Assembly: GCA_017941705.1 (NCBI GenBank)
Contig: JAGAVX010000039.1
Coordinates: 1-37,912, forward strand
From: Atopobiaceae bacterium
Lineage (GTDB): Bacteria; Actinomycetota; Coriobacteriia; Coriobacteriales; Atopobiaceae
DNA length: 37,912 nt
Direction of reading: 5' to 3'
Numbering within the stretch: the stretch's first letter is position 1; each line of letters opens with the position of its first letter. Below the pieces are notes generated by a model. The model was given only the letters and a program-made list of their open reading frames with translations. It ran no database searches and was not told the DNA's origin. Positions 30,763 to 37,912 of this stretch are shown in pieces. The position numbers and the translations under genes are program-made.

Positions 30763-31002
30763 TTTCCGTGAGATTCCGTGAGTCTAATCCGTGTTTTCGC
30801 AGGTAGAGGACTCGTAAAGCCCGTCTGTTTTCCGTGACGTTCCGTGAAGTTCACGACAACAGAAGGCAGCTGGGTCAGTTGAATTTCGAAGTGCAACACT
30901 ATTGCAGGTAGTCATGCAAGCGAAGCTTACAGCCGAGGGCCGGTGCAGTTCATCGCAGTTGGGGCCTTGGGCTATCCACCGTTTTCCGTGACCTTCCGTG
31001 AG
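30763..31002. repeat. Three pairs of TTCCGTGA direct repeats
   Basis: TTCCGTGA occurs in pairs exactly 10 bp apart at 30763/30773, 30829/30839 and 30984/30994, each pair led by TT and followed by AG or an A. One helical turn between copies suggests side-by-side protein binding. The array lies in the 380-bp gap between the AlbA_2-type remnant and the gshA stop, which otherwise holds a 16-bp palindrome CTTTCTTATAAGAAAG at 31047-31062 and no gene that I accept. Confidence 0.75.
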
Positions 31003-31134
31003 ACTTGCGGCAACTAGGTTGAGATGAAGCTGTTGTTCATCAAAGCCTTTCTTATAAGAAAGTGTTAAAAGCAAGTCATGGTTATCCTGTAACTATTTCG
31101 TATTAGAAACAAGGGCATCGAGGCCAGGCCACAC

Positions 31135-32454
31135 CTAGGAAGGCCTGGGCTCAACCCACCACCAAGGCTTCTCCTGGGCAAAGGCCTCGAGTGCGTCGAG
31201 GTAGTGTCGCTCCTCGACAGGCAGGGCAGTGCGAGCCAGCGAGAAGAGCAGTGCCTCCCAGTCCCTCAGCTCTTTGCCATATACAAGACCGCCCAGACCA
31301 TGCGTTTGAATCTGCGCAATACCCTCGTCTACGCACCCCTTCGAGAGGGGCCAAGCGCTTCGCGTGGAAGCGGCTTCTGGGCTAACGCCCAGAGCCTCCT
31401 CAATGGCACCGAGCGACTCGTCTGAGTAGAAGAGCCCCTTGATGAGAGCCGTGTAGCCCAAGATACACTTCTCGGGCAGGCTGTCGGCGGGCCTGATCTC
31501 CACAAAGAGCTTCAGGCGCACATCGGGCCAGAACATCGAGGTGACATGCTCGACATCGTCGCGGGACATCGGCGCATCGGCATATACCTCTGAGGCAGCC
31601 GTGTCAAAGAACGGACGCAGCCGCTCGCCTTCCGGGTCGTCTGCCGCAGGGCGCGTGACAAAGATGGGAGGCGTGCGCAGCAGCCAGTCCGCATATGTGC
31701 CAAAGCCGAATCCGTCGTCAAAGATGCCCGGAATGGTACCGCACCGCAGGTTGTCCACCTCGCGCCAGAGCTGCAGCCGGCGGATGGGGATGTGGTTCTC
31801 CTCGAACTCGAAGACCTGCGTGTTGTCGGCAATGGCAGCGAGGATGGGTGAGAGAGCGGACGCAACGCGCATCTTGCGGACCGCATCTGCCTCGGAGGCA
31901 AAGTCGATGGACACCTGGGTGGACGACGAAGCGCGCATCATGCGGTCGCCGTCGCTCTTGATGTGGGCGAAGTAGGCGTCCATGAAGTCGTAGCGTCTCT
32001 TGGGAATGAGCGTCAGGTCTTTGGCGCAACGCGTAGTGTGGTATCCGTGAGCCTCCAGATGGGCATCGCGCTTGGCAAGGATGGAGTCAGCGAGAGACCT
32101 GAAGTGCCGGTACGCACGCTCCACGTCGTGCACGTGAGCATAGGGAGCGATGCTGATCTCCAGCTGTGCGGCCGGCTCAAGCGTGACGGATCCGTCATCT
32201 CCCGCCAAGCCCAAAAGGTCGTTCCGTTCGTTGTACGTCGCCTGAGGATAGTCCATTTCAAGCTGGGACAGCACCTCTCGCACGCCAATACGGCCATCCA
32301 CGGGTTCATACGAGATGGGATTGCCATCGTCGGCAAGAACGAAGTGCTCCACCTCCACACCCAGAAGGCTCGTATTGCCCGAGCCCTTCTCCCCGCCGTG
32401 GAAGTACTCTATGAGCTGTGCGCGATTCTGCGCGGCGAAGTCTGACGATGTCAT
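31135..32454 (-). CDS. gshA: Glutamate-cysteine ligase (GCS2 type)
   Basis: The 439-residue enzyme makes gamma-glutamylcysteine from Glu and Cys with ATP. It shows SLLGVEVEHFVLADDGNPIS, the substrate loop GSVTLEPAAQLEISIAPYA, the STQVSIDFASEADA region, PIFVTRPAADDPEGERLRPF and LKLFVEIRPADSLPEKCILG. These features place it in the plant/proteobacterial-like GCS2 or EgtA-like group. No separate glutathione synthetase lies next to it, so the end product may be gamma-glutamylcysteine itself. It lies 35 bp after the B3/4-domain gene on the same strand. A GGCCTGG/CCAGGCC hairpin overlaps its stop codon. Confidence 0.85.
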   Translation of the reverse strand: MTSSDFAAQNRAQLIEYFHGGEKGSGNTSLLGVEVEHFVLADDGNPISYEPVDGRIGVREVLSQLEMDYPQATYNERNDLLGLAGDDGSVTLEPAAQLEISIAPYAHVHDVERAYRHFRSLADSILAKRDAHLEAHGYHTTRCAKDLTLIPKRRYDFMDAYFAHIKSDGDRMMRASSSTQVSIDFASEADAVRKMRVASALSPILAAIADNTQVFEFEENHIPIRRLQLWREVDNLRCGTIPGIFDDGFGFGTYADWLLRTPPIFVTRPAADDPEGERLRPFFDTAASEVYADAPMSRDDVEHVTSMFWPDVRLKLFVEIRPADSLPEKCILGYTALIKGLFYSDESLGAIEEALGVSPEAASTRSAWPLSKGCVDEGIAQIQTHGLGGLVYGKELRDWEALLFSLARTALPVEERHYLDALEAFAQEKPWWWVEPRPS

Positions 32455-32489
32455 TGCCTCAGTCCTCCCCTAGTGCTGTTGGAGTAGGG

Positions 32490-33167
32490 CTACTTCATTT
32501 GCGGTATGACCACGCGGCCGCTTCCTCCCGCATAGCGCGTGATCTCCTCGACCAGGCGCTGTGCAGCGTCCGCGACATAGCTTTCGGACGTCGCGTCGTT
32601 GCCCTGCACGATGAAGAAGGCCCTTGTGGTCTTCGGCGTGGTCGCGGTCTTGTTCACCTGGCGAACCTCGAGGCGGCAGAGTACCTCGTTGGAGTCGTCG
32701 CAGTACGAATACTCTCCGGCGGCCACAGGTATGGGCTGGGACTCCCCCAGTGGGACATAGCGCTCCGATCCGTCGGTGATGCGCAGCGTGACATCGCCCT
32801 CCACGTGGTCGAGGTCATGCGCGCCAAGTGCAAGACGCGTCTCCATGGAAACCATGTTGTAGATGTCGACCACCTTGTTGATGTAGGGGGCGTCACCGCG
32901 CTTGACCAGCAGTTTTATGAGCGTCACAGGGGCAGGCACATTGTGCTTGCGCCGGATGTGCGCATGGTCGTGCAGGATGTGGAAGCCCTCGAGCACGGGG
33001 TCTTCGTGCAGGTCCTTACCAGTCCAACGATCGACCAACTTGGCCAGCCGCTCCGACCGCCGACCATCCCACGCGGGACTGTCTGTCTGGTTGTCAAACC
33101 CTTCGACCTCGGCAAAGACGATCTTCACCCCAAGGTCGCGCACGGCCTGTTCCACGTAATACGTCAT
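32490..33167 (-). CDS. B3/4 domain protein (PheRS beta-related)
   Basis: The 225-residue protein matches the B3/4 tRNA-binding/editing domain found alone in many bacteria: NVPAPVTLIKLLVKRGDAPY, INKVVDIYNMVSMETRLALG, AHDLDHVEGDVTLRITDGSE and DDSNEVLCRLEVRQVNK. Free B3/4 proteins are proposed to edit mischarged tRNA or act on an amino-acid derivative; the role is not settled. The ATG is preceded by GGATGGAG. It probably forms an operon with gshA. The divergent gap at 33168-33636 contains a 21-bp palindrome shared with the neighbouring transporter genes. Confidence 0.82.
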   Translation of the reverse strand: MTYYVEQAVRDLGVKIVFAEVEGFDNQTDSPAWDGRRSERLAKLVDRWTGKDLHEDPVLEGFHILHDHAHIRRKHNVPAPVTLIKLLVKRGDAPYINKVVDIYNMVSMETRLALGAHDLDHVEGDVTLRITDGSERYVPLGESQPIPVAAGEYSYCDDSNEVLCRLEVRQVNKTATTPKTTRAFFIVQGNDATSESYVADAAQRLVEEITRYAGGSGRVVIPQMK

Positions 33168-33353
33168 GGTGACTCCATCCTCGTGAGCAAAGGAAAGGGC
33201 TCGCTGAGAGAGCGGGCCCAGACAAAGGAAAGATGCGAGGCCCGGAGCCGTCCGAGCCCAATGCTTCTAGAAACATGCAGGGAGGGAGCGGCTTGCTGAA
33301 AAGCGCATACACATCATGTTGCGAGCTGCCCTCATCTGACACTCCCGTCATAT

Positions 33354-33374
33354 TTCCTAGTAATTTGCTAGGAA
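33354..33374. promoter_or_regulatory. 21-bp palindromic operator, copy 1
   Basis: TTCCTAG-N7-CTAGGAA is a perfect 7-7-7 palindrome in the 469-bp gap between the B3/4 gene and the permease operon. Two related sites lie in front of the binding-protein gene (35773, 35824). Its size and sequence resemble Rrf2-family sites (IscR/CymR type), but the binder is not encoded in the window. The rest of the gap holds a possible attenuator hairpin at 33197-33219 (GGGCTCGCT/AGCGGGCCC) and the promoter at 33566-33595. Confidence 0.75.
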
Positions 33375-33565
33375 TATTAGCCGTGGGCGTGGACTGCGTC
33401 AATGCGTCGTCAAATCCATTTCGGAGTCGGAAACAATGCGGCGTAGACCAGCGGGCCGAAATCACCTGCGGTCAGCCTCAAGGAGGGGCGAAGCCCATTG
33501 GCCACCCGACGACACCAGGCCAGCGCCCGTGACCGTTGCAGCCCCATTTCCGCATGCTGCAATGC

Positions 33566-33595
33566 TTGGACAATATCCCATCCGTTGGCTAGGAT
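33566..33595 (+). promoter_or_regulatory. Possible promoter of the ABC permease operon
   Basis: TTGGAC (33566-33571) and TAGGAT (33590-33595) are 18 bp apart, 42 bp upstream of the TTG start at 33637. ATATCC and GGATAT inside the same stretch are inverted. The pair is plausible, not proven; a promoter nearer the palindrome at 33354 would also fit. Confidence 0.4.
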
Positions 33596-33636
33596 ATACC
33601 GCAGCCCATTCATCGCTCGTCGGAGAGGGGGGGACC

Positions 33637-34287
33637 TTGGACTGGGGTCTTGTCCATGCGTACACGCCGTTGTTTGTGACGGCACTGCGCGTGACGCTGA
33701 TGGTATCGGCAGGTGGCGTGGCAGCCGCCCTCGTGGTGGGCCTGCTCGTGGCAATCGTGCGCCTCTGGCATGTGCCCGTGCTCGATCAGTTGTCCATCGC
33801 CTACGTCGAAGTGGCACGCAACACGCCTTCGCTGGTGCAGCTATTCTTCCTCTACTTTGGTCTTCCCAAGCTGGGCATCCTGCTCTCGCAAGAAACCTGC
33901 GCCATCGTCTGCCTCGCCTTCTTGGGCGGCGGTTACATGGCCGAAGCGTTCCGTGCTGCCCTCGTGGCGGTGCCGCCCATCCAGCACGAGAGCGCACAGG
34001 TCCTCGGCCTCACCCGCCGGCAGGCCATGCGCCACGTGGTCCTTCCCCAGGCCATGGCGCAGGCGACTCCCGCCCTCGTGGCAAACGTGGTCTTCTTGGT
34101 CAAGGAGTCGTCAGTGGTATCGGGCATTGCCCTCGCCGACCTGATGTATGTGGCAAAGGACATCATCGGCCAGAGCTACGACACCGTCGAAGCGCTCTTT
34201 TTGCTGGTAGTGGCCTATGCCATCATTCTCCTTCCCATCAGCGCGGTGGGAAGCGCGATCGAGAGGAGGTTTGCCTATGGGCGCTGA
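33637..34287 (+). CDS. Polar amino-acid ABC transporter permease, subunit 1
   Basis: The 216-residue membrane protein is a HisM/GlnP-type permease: ALRVTLMVSAGGVAAALVVG, YVEVARNTPSLVQLFFLYFG, GGGYMAEAFRAALVAVPPIQ, and the EAA loop with HESAQVLGLTRRQAMRHVVL and PQAMAQATPALVANVVFLVK. It has five or six membrane spans. I choose the TTG at 33637, since GGAGAGGGGGG lies just before it and the length then matches the family; the open frame farther upstream has no similarity. It overlaps the next permease by 11 bp. Confidence 0.88.
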   Translation: MDWGLVHAYTPLFVTALRVTLMVSAGGVAAALVVGLLVAIVRLWHVPVLDQLSIAYVEVARNTPSLVQLFFLYFGLPKLGILLSQETCAIVCLAFLGGGYMAEAFRAALVAVPPIQHESAQVLGLTRRQAMRHVVLPQAMAQATPALVANVVFLVKESSVVSGIALADLMYVAKDIIGQSYDTVEALFLLVVAYAIILLPISAVGSAIERRFAYGR

Positions 34288-34945
34288 GTTCCTCCTGCAG
34301 GGGGCAACCATCAAGCGACTGCTCGTGGGGCTGGGCGTCACGCTGCGCATCAGCCTTGTCTCGGTCGCCCTCTCGATACCGTTTGGCGTGCTCATGGGCG
34401 TGCTCTTCACCCGCAAGAACCGCATGCTGCAGGTGGTCTTGCGCGCATATCTCAACTTCATTCGCGTAATGCCTCAGTTGGTGCTGCTGTATGTCGTATT
34501 CTTCGGCTCGGCGACCACACTGGGCCTCAACTTCTCGGGAGAGGTCGCCAGCATCATCGTCTTCACGCTCTGGGGGGCAGCCGAGCTGGGCGATCTCGTG
34601 CGCGCGGCGCTCGAGTCAATCCCGCGCTCGCAGTACGACAGCTCCTATGTGCTCGGCCTTACGCAGCGGCAGACCTTTCTGCGCGTGATACTCCCCCAGG
34701 CCCTAAGCCGTCTGCTGCCGCCCAGCGTCAACCTCGTCACCCGCATCGTAAAGACGACCAGCCTCTGCATGCTCATTGGTGTCGTGGAGGTCGTGCGCGT
34801 GGGTCAGCAAATCATAGACTACTACCGCTTCGACTATCCGCAGGGAGCCTTGTGGACCTATGCCACGCTCGCCTTGCTGTACTTCTGCATCTGCTGGCCA
34901 CTCTCCATGCTCTCAAAGTGGCTTGAAGGGAGAAACACCCGATGA
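34277..34945 (+). CDS. Polar amino-acid ABC transporter permease, subunit 2
   Basis: The 222-residue permease shows TLRISLVSVALSIPFGVLMG, LNFIRVMPQLVLLYVVFFG, GAAELGDLVRAALESIPRSQ, and its EAA loop YDSSYVLGLTQRQTFLRVIL followed by PQALSRLLPPSVNLVTRIVK. It should pair with subunit 1 to form the membrane channel. Its ATG at 34277 lies inside the end of subunit 1 behind GAGGAGG. Its stop overlaps the ATPase start (ATGA). Confidence 0.9.
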   Translation: MGAEFLLQGATIKRLLVGLGVTLRISLVSVALSIPFGVLMGVLFTRKNRMLQVVLRAYLNFIRVMPQLVLLYVVFFGSATTLGLNFSGEVASIIVFTLWGAAELGDLVRAALESIPRSQYDSSYVLGLTQRQTFLRVILPQALSRLLPPSVNLVTRIVKTTSLCMLIGVVEVVRVGQQIIDYYRFDYPQGALWTYATLALLYFCICWPLSMLSKWLEGRNTR

Positions 34946-35772
34946 GTGACAGGACACGCGCCTCGATTCCAGCCAACTCCACCTCCGCGCCCACCGCGCA
35001 ATCCTCCGCTCCCCTCTCGGGTCGTCAGCCGGTCCTTGAGCTGCGCAACGTCACCAAGCGGTTTGGTCCGCTCACCGTGCTTGATGGCATCGATCTCTCG
35101 GTTGCCCAGGGCGAGGTGGTGGTGCTCGTCGGACCGAGCGGCTGTGGCAAGTCGACCCTGCTGCGCTGCACCGTGGGCCTAGAGCAGATCGACGGTGGTG
35201 AGGTGTTGCTCGACGGCGAGGTGGTTAGCGGTCGAGAGCGCACGCAGCAGGACCGCTCGCGCATGGGCATGGTCTTCCAGAGCTACGATCTCTTCCCCAA
35301 CATGAGCGTCATAGACAACGTGACGCTGGCGCCTACCATCGTCCGCGGACAGAGCCAAAAGGATGCGCGCGAGAAGGCCAAGGCGCTGCTCGCACGTGTA
35401 GGACTGGCCGACAGAGCCGATGCCCGCCCCTCCACGCTGTCTGGTGGCCAGCAACAGCGTGTGGCCATCTGCCGAGCGCTGGCCATGGAGCCCGAGGTGC
35501 TGCTGCTCGACGAGGTGACGGCTGCCCTCGATCCCGAGATGGTCCACGAGGTGCTTCAGGTGGTGCTGGAGCTTGCAGACGACGGCCTCACCATGCTGAT
35601 CGTCACACACGAGATGAGCTTTGCCCAAGCCATCGCCGATCGCGTGGTCATGCTCGATGCAGGCCACATCGTGGAGGAAGGCGGACCGGAGTTCTTCACC
35701 AACCCCAAGACCGAGCGTGCCAAGGCCTTTCTACGCACCTTCGAGTTTCACCGCTCTGGACGTGACTCATAA
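34942..35772 (+). CDS. Amino-acid ABC transporter ATP-binding protein
   Basis: The 276-residue ATPase has Walker A GPSGCGKST (64-72), the Q-loop in MVFQSYDLFPNMSVIDNV, the signature LSGGQQQR (166-173), Walker B VLLLDEVTAALDPE with Asp190/Glu191, and the switch histidine in IVTHEMSFA. The YDLFPNMSVIDNVTLAP segment is typical of the polar amino-acid family (GlnQ, HisP, TcyN-like). An unusual 28-residue Ser/Ala/Pro-rich N-terminal extension precedes the domain. The ATG overlaps the preceding stop. The first of two palindromes starts directly after its own stop. Confidence 0.94.
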   Translation: MSDRTRASIPANSTSAPTAQSSAPLSGRQPVLELRNVTKRFGPLTVLDGIDLSVAQGEVVVLVGPSGCGKSTLLRCTVGLEQIDGGEVLLDGEVVSGRERTQQDRSRMGMVFQSYDLFPNMSVIDNVTLAPTIVRGQSQKDAREKAKALLARVGLADRADARPSTLSGGQQQRVAICRALAMEPEVLLLDEVTAALDPEMVHEVLQVVLELADDGLTMLIVTHEMSFAQAIADRVVMLDAGHIVEEGGPEFFTNPKTERAKAFLRTFEFHRSGRDS

Positions 35773-35844
35773 TTCCTAGCGTATTACTAGGATTATTTCC
35801 ATCGTGAAACGCATCCTCATTTATTCCTAGTAATTCAGTAGGAT
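35773..35844. promoter_or_regulatory. Two 21-bp palindromic operators, copies 2 and 3
   Basis: Copy 2 (35773-35793) is TTCCTAG-N7-CTAGGAT and copy 3 (35824-35844) is TTCCTAG-N7-GTAGGAT. Both share the 7-7-7 layout of the site at 33354. Their starts are 51 bp apart, about five helical turns, so bound proteins would sit on the same face. They lie upstream of the binding-protein gene (35979), suggesting it has its own regulated promoter although it is downstream of the permease operon. Confidence 0.75.
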
Positions 35845-35978
35845 ATTCACACGCCAGCGGAGGCACCAAGACCGTCAAGCACGAAGGGTCCGTTCGGACA
35901 ACTGAAATGCAAGGAAGGCATCACGCATCCGTTGGTACGCACACGAGAGGCTACCAGGACACGACGTAAGGAGAGACC

Positions 35979-36863
35979 ATGAGCACCATTTCTCGTCGCA
36001 CATTCGTCAAGCTTTTCGGCTCGTCCGTCATGACCATGGCGAGCCTCGGTATGGCAGGCTGCGGTGGGTCGTCAGAAGACGCTGCCGCGACAGACATCGC
36101 ATCCGATGCCGAGGGGTTCCGCACGCTTGACCAAATCAAGGAGAGCGGCACCGTCATCATCGGCGTCTTCTCGGACAAGGCCCCCTTCGGCTACGTGGAT
36201 GACGCGGGCGAGTACCAGGGCTACGACGTCGAGTTTGCCAATCGCCTCGTAACAGACCTTGGCACCCAGGTGGAGTGGGTGGCCACCGACCCGGCCAACC
36301 GCGTTCCCTTCCTCGAATCCAATAAGGTCGACATCATCCTGGCCAACTTCACGGTCACCGACGAGCGCGCCGAGAAGGTCGACTTCTCCCTCCCCTATAT
36401 GAAGGTTCAGCTCGGTGTGGTCTCGCCCGACTCGGCGCTCGTCAAGAGCGTGGACGACCTCGCCGGCAAGACCCTCATCGTGGTGAAGGGCACCACTGCC
36501 GAGACCTTCTTCGAGCAGGAGTATCCCGACGTCGAGCTGCAGAAATACGACCAGTACGCCGATGCCTACAACGCCCTGCTCGACGGACGCGGTGACGCCT
36601 TCTCGACCGACAACACCGAGGTCTTGGCTTGGGCAAAGGAGAACCCGGGCTTTACCGTGGGCATCGACGCGCTGGGCAACGAGGACACCATCGCCGCAGC
36701 CGTTGCCAAGGGCAACGACACGCTCCTTGGCTTCATTGACGACGAGATCAAAGCCTTGGCAGACGAGAACTTCTTCCACAATGCCTATGACAAGACGCTG
36801 GCCCCGGTATACGGCACCGATGTCGACCCCGACACGCTCGTCGTTGAGGGAGGCGCTATTTAG
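35979..36863 (+). CDS. Amino-acid ABC transporter substrate-binding lipoprotein with Tat-like signal
   Basis: The 294-residue protein has the Tat-type motif SRRTFVKLF (residues 5-13), a hydrophobic stretch, and a lipobox LGMAGC with the lipidated Cys28. Thus it would be exported folded and then anchored as a lipoprotein. The mature part is a type II binding fold of the polar amino-acid family: GTVIIGVFSDKAPFGYVDDA, GYDVEFANRLV, NRVPFLESNKVDIILANFTV, TDERAEKVDFSLPYM and GKTLIVVKGTTAETFF. The ligand is an amino acid; cystine is favoured by context only. The start follows AAGGAGAG. A strong terminator ends the operon. Confidence 0.92.
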   Translation: MSTISRRTFVKLFGSSVMTMASLGMAGCGGSSEDAAATDIASDAEGFRTLDQIKESGTVIIGVFSDKAPFGYVDDAGEYQGYDVEFANRLVTDLGTQVEWVATDPANRVPFLESNKVDIILANFTVTDERAEKVDFSLPYMKVQLGVVSPDSALVKSVDDLAGKTLIVVKGTTAETFFEQEYPDVELQKYDQYADAYNALLDGRGDAFSTDNTEVLAWAKENPGFTVGIDALGNEDTIAAAVAKGNDTLLGFIDDEIKALADENFFHNAYDKTLAPVYGTDVDPDTLVVEGGAI

Positions 36864-36923
36864 TTCCCGTTGGAGAGTGGCTCGTATCCCCCATACCGAG
36901 TTGCTCCCGTATCCTCTCCTGCG

Positions 36924-36960
36924 ATGGCGGACCTTCTGGCCGGAGGTCCGCCATTGTTTT
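36924..36960 (+). terminator. Terminator of the transporter locus
   Basis: ATGGCGGACCT (36924-36934) and AGGTCCGCCAT (36944-36954) form a perfect 11-bp stem, followed by TGTTTT. The next 240 bp, to 37198, show no gene that I accept. Confidence 0.9.
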
Positions 36961-37198
36961 GCCTGCTCCTCTTCGAGCACCAGGAAGCCCAGAGAGACCA
37001 AGGGCTGGTCCGATGCCTTCCACCAGGCACGAAACCCCTTCCCCCGCCTCAGCTGAAAGCGGCCCGCTCGGGCATGCCGACCGCCATCCACGTGGTTCGC
37101 CCCGTGCGGCGCTCAGTTCGCAGGGTGGCGCAGTCCACTAGCACGCCCGCCGGGCGGCCTGCCACTCGCCGATTCCGCGGGGTGCCGCCACGGACTTG

Positions 37199-37360
37199 GT
37201 GGCGCACCGCCTCTCCACCATGGCCGCACTCGACCGCATCGTCGTGCTGGAGGACGGAGCCGTCGTGGAGGACGGCACCCACGCCGAGCTCAGCCATGCC
37301 GGCGGCACCTACGAGAGCCTCTGGGACCGCCAGACGGGAGCGTTTCTGGAGGCGGAGTGA
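37199..37360 (+). pseudogene. C-terminal fragment of an ABC exporter
   Basis: The frame reads VAHRLSTMAALDRIVVLEDG, the H-loop region of ABC exporters, then EDGTHAELSHAGGTYESLWD and RQTGAFLEAE before the stop. Nothing upstream encodes the rest of the transporter. The last 97 bp match 29815-29911 with five differences, so both fragments come from the same or closely related exporter gene. It ends 1 bp before the stop of the convergent DUF234 gene. Confidence 0.8.
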
Positions 37361-37361
37361 G

Positions 37362-37912
37362 CTAGGCAAACAGGTCGTCTGCCGTCACGACCGACTGGAA
37401 CGTCCCCGCATGCGCGTTCTGCCTGAGCCCGTATGGCGTCACGAGGGTGACGTGCATCGCGCTTCTCGTGCTCGTGAGCACCTGGAAGTCGTGCACCTTG
37501 TGACGTATGGCCTCCTCCCCCGCTTTGGACAACGCGTAGAGGTCTGTGGCGAACTTCATCTCGCAGACGTTAATGACCTGGTCCTTTCTGTCGATGAGCA
37601 GGTCTATCTGGCATCCGTTGATTCCGCGTTCCTCGTCTGCGCGGCAAGACCACGAGCACACGCTTGTCTGGACCCCCGCAATTCCCAGGGCCCTCTTGAT
37701 CTGGGGAACGTGCTCGAGGCAGACCCGCTCGAACGCAAGCCCGCACCACGCGTTGCGGCGAAGGGAGTTCGTGAGGTTCGTCCAGAACCGCTCGTCGCCC
37801 TTCGCCTCCTGCACGAACTTACGGTGGAACAGCACGAAGTTGTCCACGAGCTGATACAGGGCACCGTGGCTCTTCTTGCCGTACGCGGCGTATCTCCGCA
37901 CAAAGCCGCAAC
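37362..37912 (-). CDS. DUF234-type ATPase, C-terminal part, cut by window edge
   Basis: The visible 183 codons match the C-terminal part of AAA-type ATPases with a DUF234 domain: GFVRRYAAYGKKSHGALYQL, VDNFVLFHRKFVQE, NAWCGLAFERVCLEHVPQIK, and CQIDLLIDRKDQVINVCEMK. The last has the Asp...Glu-x-Lys layout of PD-(D/E)XK-like nuclease folds. The N-terminal P-loop ATPase domain would lie beyond position 37912. These proteins are common in anaerobes, often mobile, and of unclear role. An internal GTG near the edge is not the start, because the conserved frame runs on. Confidence 0.8.
   Translation of the reverse strand, partial: CGFVRRYAAYGKKSHGALYQLVDNFVLFHRKFVQEAKGDERFWTNLTNSLRRNAWCGLAFERVCLEHVPQIKRALGIAGVQTSVCSWSCRADEERGINGCQIDLLIDRKDQVINVCEMKFATDLYALSKAGEEAIRHKVHDFQVLTSTRSAMHVTLVTPYGLRQNAHAGTFQSVVTADDLFA

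Noticed and set aside
30784-31074. A 96-codon minus-strand frame downstream of the AlbA_2-type remnant
   Set aside because: It is made largely of the TTCCGTGA repeats and the hairpin region, without a ribosome site or domain.
33168-33353. T-box leader upstream of the B3/4 and gshA genes
   Set aside because: No T-box sequence (TGGNACCGCG-like) or specifier loop was found; only a modest attenuator-like hairpin is visible.
36961-37198. A gene in the stretch between the transporter terminator and the exporter fragment
   Set aside because: Open frames are short, lack ribosome sites and do not resemble known proteins; it is probably decayed DNA linked to the exporter remnant.

Overview
The window is high-GC, gene-dense bacterial chromosome. 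The mix of genes (IorAB indolepyruvate oxidoreductase, a PucR-type regulator, LemA, a MetA-type acyltransferase, a Tat/lipobox solute-binding protein, Ser/Thr kinase with HTH partners) and the codon use suggest a Gram-positive, anaerobic actinobacterium of the Coriobacteriia (Olsenella/Atopobium/Collinsella-like). This is an inference from gene content; no rRNA is present to confirm it.

Layout. 1-387: start of dnaK, running off the left edge. 646-1793: a YfcE-type phosphodiesterase and a pentapeptide-repeat protein. 1826-1907: a 33-bp tandem repeat. 1913-4931: a minus-strand block with a membrane-anchored DUF5067-like protein and an HTH / Ser-Thr kinase / HTH trio. 5075-7482: iorBA. 7754-12290: a DUF975 membrane protein, a small membrane ORF, an AMP-forming acyl-CoA synthetase, a small cysteine peptidase-like protein and metA. 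12547-12940: a gene-free, symmetric array of four 26-bp palindromes in front of a DEAD-box helicase (13060-14481). 14580-17510: a sodium/solute symporter and an RlmI-type methyltransferase. 17525-23228: an amino-acid/keto-acid enzyme cluster (PLP dehydratase, aminotransferase, SDR, ornithine-cyclodeaminase-family protein) with a divergent PucR-type regulator. 23238-28101: tadA, a 145-bp palindrome, a 1-phosphofructokinase-like kinase, tRNA-Ser(UGA), lemA, a small XRE regulator, pyridoxamine kinase and a TetR regulator. 28350-31002: an anchored protein of unknown function, then a zone of gene decay (deleted ABC exporter, 5'-truncated AlbA_2-type regulator, paired TTCCGTGA repeats). 31135-36863: gshA and a B3/4-domain protein, divergent from a polar amino-acid ABC transporter. 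37199-37912: a second ABC-exporter remnant and a partial DUF234 ATPase.

How parts may work together. Three matching 21-bp palindromes (TTCCTAG-N7-CTAGGAA type) lie in front of the ABC permease operon and its separate binding-protein gene, and the first also faces the B3/4-gshA pair. This suggests a shared regulon, most economically for sulfur amino-acid/thiol supply. The PucR-linked cluster looks like one catabolic or shunt pathway around an imino/keto acid. The HTH-kinase-HTH trio looks like a compact signalling unit. Many long ORFs antisense to these genes are high-GC shadows and were left out.
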